Origin: JBGPLJ01 sp041486385
GTDB lineage: Bacteria > Pseudomonadota > Gammaproteobacteria > Steroidobacterales > Steroidobacteraceae
Direction of reading: 5' to 3'
Length of the DNA: 7,325 nucleotides
Assembly: GCA_041486385.1 (NCBI GenBank)
Contig: JBGPLJ010000182.1
Span: 1 to 7,325, forward strand
Part shown: positions 5,935 through 7,325 of the stretch, piece by piece
Numbering within the stretch: the first letter of the stretch is position 1
How the letters are laid out: each line of letters begins with the position of its first letter
Position numbers and translations under genes: made by a program
The notes under the pieces: generated by a model
Told to the model about the DNA's origin: nothing
The model's input: only the letters and a program-made list of their open reading frames with translations
Databases searched by the model: none

Positions 5935-7299
5935 GTGAAAATCATCATCATCGGTGCCGGCCAGGTCGGGCGTACTGCCGCCTACCACCTCGCGCGCGTA
6001 GAGGCCAATGAAGTCACCGTCGTCGATGTGAACGACGAACTGCTGCGGGACCTGCAGGATCGGTTGGACATCCGCACGGTGTGCGGCAACGGCGCGCATC
6101 CGAGCGTCCTCGACGCCGCGGGCGCCGCCAAGGCCGATGTCCTGCTCGCACTTACCAACAGCGACGAAGTGAACATGCTCGCGTGCGAGGTGGCCTACGC
6201 GCTGTACGGCACGGCAACCAAGATCGCGCGCGTGCGCACCGCCGAGTATGCGAATCGCGAAAAGCTGTTCTCTGAACGCGGCCTCGCGGTCGATGTCTGG
6301 ATCAGCCCCGAACAGCTCGTCACCGAATACATCGAGCGCCTTATCGAGTTTCCGGGCGCCCTGCAGGTACTCGATTTCGCCGACGGCCGGGTGCGCCTGG
6401 TTGCCGTGCGTACCCTGAAGGGCGGATTTCTCGTCGGCCAGAAGCTGCGTGCGTTGCGCGAACACATACCGAAAACCGATGCGCGCGTCGCCGCGATCTA
6501 CCGCAACGGGCGCAGCGTCAAACCCGAGGGCGAAACCGTCATCGAGGAAGGCGATGAAGTCTTCTTCCTGGCCGCGCGCAAGGACATCCGCCTGGTGATG
6601 AGCGAACTGCGCAAGCTCGGTGACCCGGTCAAGCGCGTGGTGATCGCAGGCGGCGGCAACATCGGGTTGCGGCTTGCGCGCGCGCTGGAGAGTACGACAC
6701 AGGTCAAGCTGATCGAGCGCGACCCGAAGCGCGCGCGCCGCGTTTCTGAAACTCTGACCAATACCATCGTGCTGCACGGAGACGCCGCGGACGAGGAACT
6801 GCTGATCGAGGAAAACATCGACAGCGCGGACATCTTCTGCGCGCTCACGAACGCCGAAGAAGCCAACATTCTGTCGGCAATGCTGGCGAAACGCCTGGGC
6901 GCCAAGAAAGTCATGGCGCTCATCAACCGGCCGGCCTACGCCGAGTTGATGGAGAGCGGATCGATTGACATCGCAATCTCGCCACAGACCGTGACCATGA
7001 GTGCCCTGCTCGCCTATGTGCGGCGTGGGGATGTGGCCCGCGTGCATTCCTTGCGGCGCGGCGCCGCGGAAGCGATCGAGGGAATCGTGCACGCCAATGC
7101 GAGCGGCGCGCGCGTGGTCGATCAGCGGATTGGCAACATCGCACTGCCGGAGGGCACGACCATCGGCGCCGTCGTTCGCGGCGACGACGTATTGATGGCT
7201 CATCACGACACTGTCATCCAGGCGGACGATCACCTGATTTTGTTTCTGACCGACAAGCGCCAGGTCGAAGTGGTCGAAAAACTCTTCCAGACCAGCTGA
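5935..7299 (+). CDS. trkA: Trk potassium uptake system NAD-binding regulatory subunit TrkA
   Basis: This 454-residue peripheral membrane protein sits on the cytoplasmic face of the TrkH/TrkG potassium channel and gates it in response to bound nucleotide. It is two tandem RCK units, as in E. coli TrkA (458 residues). The first Rossmann domain opens MKIIIIGAGQVG (glycines 7, 9, 12), with the acidic end of the second strand in VTVVDVN (D31). The first RCK_C domain follows from about residue 143 (LQVLDFADGRV through EEGDEVFFLA). The second Rossmann domain starts near 234 (RVVIAGGGNIG, then KLIERD with E261), with conserved NILSAMLAKRLGAKKVMALI at 311-330. The second RCK_C ends with HLILFLTDKRQVEVVEKLF. 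GTG 5935 is chosen because it begins exactly at the conserved KIII strand. The open frame upstream to 5767 would translate the inverted repeat and the predicted promoter. There is no Shine-Dalgarno. No trkH is in the window; only 26 bases follow the stop. Confidence 0.97.
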   Translation: MKIIIIGAGQVGRTAAYHLARVEANEVTVVDVNDELLRDLQDRLDIRTVCGNGAHPSVLDAAGAAKADVLLALTNSDEVNMLACEVAYALYGTATKIARVRTAEYANREKLFSERGLAVDVWISPEQLVTEYIERLIEFPGALQVLDFADGRVRLVAVRTLKGGFLVGQKLRALREHIPKTDARVAAIYRNGRSVKPEGETVIEEGDEVFFLAARKDIRLVMSELRKLGDPVKRVVIAGGGNIGLRLARALESTTQVKLIERDPKRARRVSETLTNTIVLHGDAADEELLIEENIDSADIFCALTNAEEANILSAMLAKRLGAKKVMALINRPAYAELMESGSIDIAISPQTVTMSALLAYVRRGDVARVHSLRRGAAEAIEGIVHANASGARVVDQRIGNIALPEGTTIGAVVRGDDVLMAHHDTVIQADDHLILFLTDKRQVEVVEKLFQTS

Positions 7300-7325
7300 G
7301 CGCCGCCCGCAGGCCCCAAGTCCCA

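Noticed and set aside
5881..7233. 450-codon open frame on the minus strand
   Set aside because: It is the antisense shadow of trkA, which has clear two-repeat RCK homology. It has no recognisable domain.

Overview
The window looks like ordinary chromosome of a GC-rich (roughly 60-65% by eye) Gammaproteobacterium. Two genes point there. The UvrD helicase matches E. coli UvrD over its whole length and shares its residue numbering at the ATPase motifs. TrkA is a full-length two-repeat protein of the E. coli type. The TAGAAT-type -10 boxes close to start codons, and the frequent lack of a Shine-Dalgarno sequence, resemble Xanthomonadales or Steroidobacter-like bacteria, but that placement is inference. 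There are no rRNA, tRNA, CRISPR, IS or phage features.

Layout from left to right. (1) 1-1124, minus strand: a HlyD/MacA-type periplasmic adaptor of a tripartite efflux system, with its last residues beyond the left edge. (2) 1125-1206: a compact divergent promoter region in which the two predicted -10 boxes overlap. (3) 1207-2271, plus: an eight- to nine-helix AI-2E family (PerM/YdiK/TqsA-like) membrane protein. (4) 2326-4479, plus: uvrD, DNA helicase II, with a predicted leader of only about 5 bases. (5) 4476-5444, minus: a GcvA-like LysR regulator converging on uvrD with a 4-base tail overlap. (6) 5510-5701, plus: a 63-residue small protein with a signal-peptide-like N-terminus and the best ribosome-binding site in the window, divergent from the LysR gene. 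(7) 5702-5934: a non-coding gap holding a perfect 19-bp inverted repeat, a degenerate third copy of its arm, and the probable trkA promoter. (8) 5935-7299, plus: trkA, the NAD-binding RCK subunit of the Trk potassium uptake system, starting at GTG.

The genes do not form one pathway. They are mostly single transcription units: efflux, membrane transport, DNA repair, regulation and potassium uptake. The adaptor gene probably continues leftwards into the genes of its inner-membrane transporter. The LysR protein is the natural candidate regulator of the divergent small secreted protein.

No clear new multi-gene system is visible. The least explained parts are the 5510-5840 block (small exported peptide plus palindromic repeat) and the overlapping divergent -10 boxes near 1160-1167.
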